Origin: Klebsiella pneumoniae
Lineage (GTDB): Bacteria > Pseudomonadota > Gammaproteobacteria > Ga0077536
NCBI GenBank assembly: GCA_945861225.1
Contig: CAMATU010000007.1
Span: forward strand, 1-41,082
Direction of reading: 5' to 3'
DNA: 41,082 bases
The notes below the pieces were generated by a model. It was given only the letters and a program-made list of their open reading frames with translations, made no database searches and was not told the origin of the DNA. The position numbers were made by a program, and so were the translations under genes. Below, piece after piece: positions 40,459-41,082 of this stretch (the stretch's first letter is position 1; each line of letters starts with the position of its first letter).

Positions 40459-41082
40459 ATGCAGAAATTTGAGTCCATTCACGCCCGGGCGAAAGAACGT
40501 AAAGGAGGTGCCAAGGCGCTCGCTGAACTGCTCCCCAAAGTCTTGAGCAAACGACAGCTCGCCAACATTGGCGATGATCGCTTTCTCGCGATGCTGTGCA
40601 AGGTGGTGAATCAGGCGGGCTTTAACTGGAGCGTGATCGAAAACAAGTGGCCACAGTTCGAAGCAGCGTTCTTCAAATTCAATCCACTTAAGCTCTCATC
40701 CCTGAGCCCGGACGCGTGGGACGCCTATACCAAAGACCCCCGCGTGGTGCGCAATTGGCAAAAAATCAGCGCGCTGCGCGACAACGTGGAATTCGTGCGC
40801 CAGGAAGCGGCTCAGCATGGTTCCTTTGCGAAGTTCATCGCGACCTGGCCGGACGACGATCAAATCGGACTAATGGCTTACCTCAAGAAACACGGCGCGC
40901 GCCTGGGCGGTTTCTCCGCGCAATATTTCTTGCGCAACATGGGCCGGGATACCTACATCCTGACTCGCGATGTGGTGCGGGTATTACAAAACGCGGACGT
41001 GGAGGTGAGCGCGAATCCCACGGGCAAGGCTGAACTTAAACGCGTACAGGCGGCATTCAACGCGTGGCATTTCGACACAGGC
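40459..41082 (+). CDS. DNA-3-methyladenine glycosylase I (Tag-like), partial
   Basis: Open frame from ATG 40459 to the window end, 208 codons, C-terminus missing. MQKFESIHARAKERKGG, FLAMLCKVVNQAGFNWSVIENKWPQFEAAFFKFNP, RNWQKISALRDN and KKHGARLGGFSAQYFLRNMGRDTYIL match the Tag branch of the HhH-GPD-like fold (Pfam PF03352, COG2818). It removes alkylated adenine from DNA. The NWQKISALRDN block replaces the classical zinc-snap surroundings, as in the alpha-proteobacterial-type variant. GGGAGC lies 9 bases before the start. It follows the formamidase gene at 93 bases with no terminator seen between. Confidence 0.88.
   Translation, partial: MQKFESIHARAKERKGGAKALAELLPKVLSKRQLANIGDDRFLAMLCKVVNQAGFNWSVIENKWPQFEAAFFKFNPLKLSSLSPDAWDAYTKDPRVVRNWQKISALRDNVEFVRQEAAQHGSFAKFIATWPDDDQIGLMAYLKKHGARLGGFSAQYFLRNMGRDTYILTRDVVRVLQNADVEVSANPTGKAELKRVQAAFNAWHFDTG

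Overview
This is a GC-rich Gram-negative chromosomal segment, probably from a proteobacterium. The evidence is a VPLP-type PEP-CTERM surface protein, periplasmic PQQ dehydrogenases, a lipoprotein, a CobW-family GTPase, and many catabolic oxidoreductases of the kind common in environmental proteobacteria. No rRNA, tRNA or CRISPR was recognised. Genes touch both ends, so the first and last CDS are partial.

Layout. 1-5.4 kb: a truncated luciferase-like monooxygenase, a decayed exported protein, a lipocalin-like protein, an aldo/keto reductase and a beta-keto acid cleavage enzyme (BKACE). Two copies of a MITE-like element with matching inverted ends lie here, followed by an AT-richer island with a DUF3800 gene and a small partner. 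5.8-12.2 kb: a small CxxC protein translationally coupled to a CobW GTPase, an HpPgdA-like deacetylase, a secreted paraoxonase-like lactonase with the whole calcium/histidine site, and a quinone-reductase-like MDR enzyme coupled to an acyl-CoA-dehydrogenase-like flavoprotein. 12.4-15.8 kb: a large class III cyclase with zinc ribbons, an ATPase domain and a TPR-like tail. 15.9-22.9 kb: a quinohaemoprotein alcohol dehydrogenase and a flavin monooxygenase on the minus strand. Divergent to them are a PEP-synthase-like phosphotransferase without the C-terminal barrel and a class I aldolase.

23.2-30.6 kb is one giant minus-strand frame for a passenger-like surface protein with PEP-CTERM anchoring, split by a single in-frame TAG. 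30.9-32.6 kb is a RAYT (REP-associated tyrosine transposase) gene between two repeat arrays that share a core in opposite orientation, which looks like the parent locus of a REP family. 32.8-41.1 kb returns to metabolism: DUF4404, a PQQ glucose-dehydrogenase-like lipoprotein, a flavin monooxygenase, an amidohydrolase, a VOC protein, a PEP mutase/isocitrate lyase family enzyme, a formamidase-like enzyme and a partial 3-methyladenine glycosylase.

The metabolic genes are mostly single genes or coupled pairs rather than one long operon. Their common theme is oxidation and cleavage of small organic molecules, but no single substrate can be named. The most unusual items are the TAG-split adhesin, the RAYT/REP locus, the phosphotransferase-aldolase pair, the PQQ alcohol dehydrogenase without its vicinal disulfide, and two diverged repeats that look like remnants of an unknown coding sequence.
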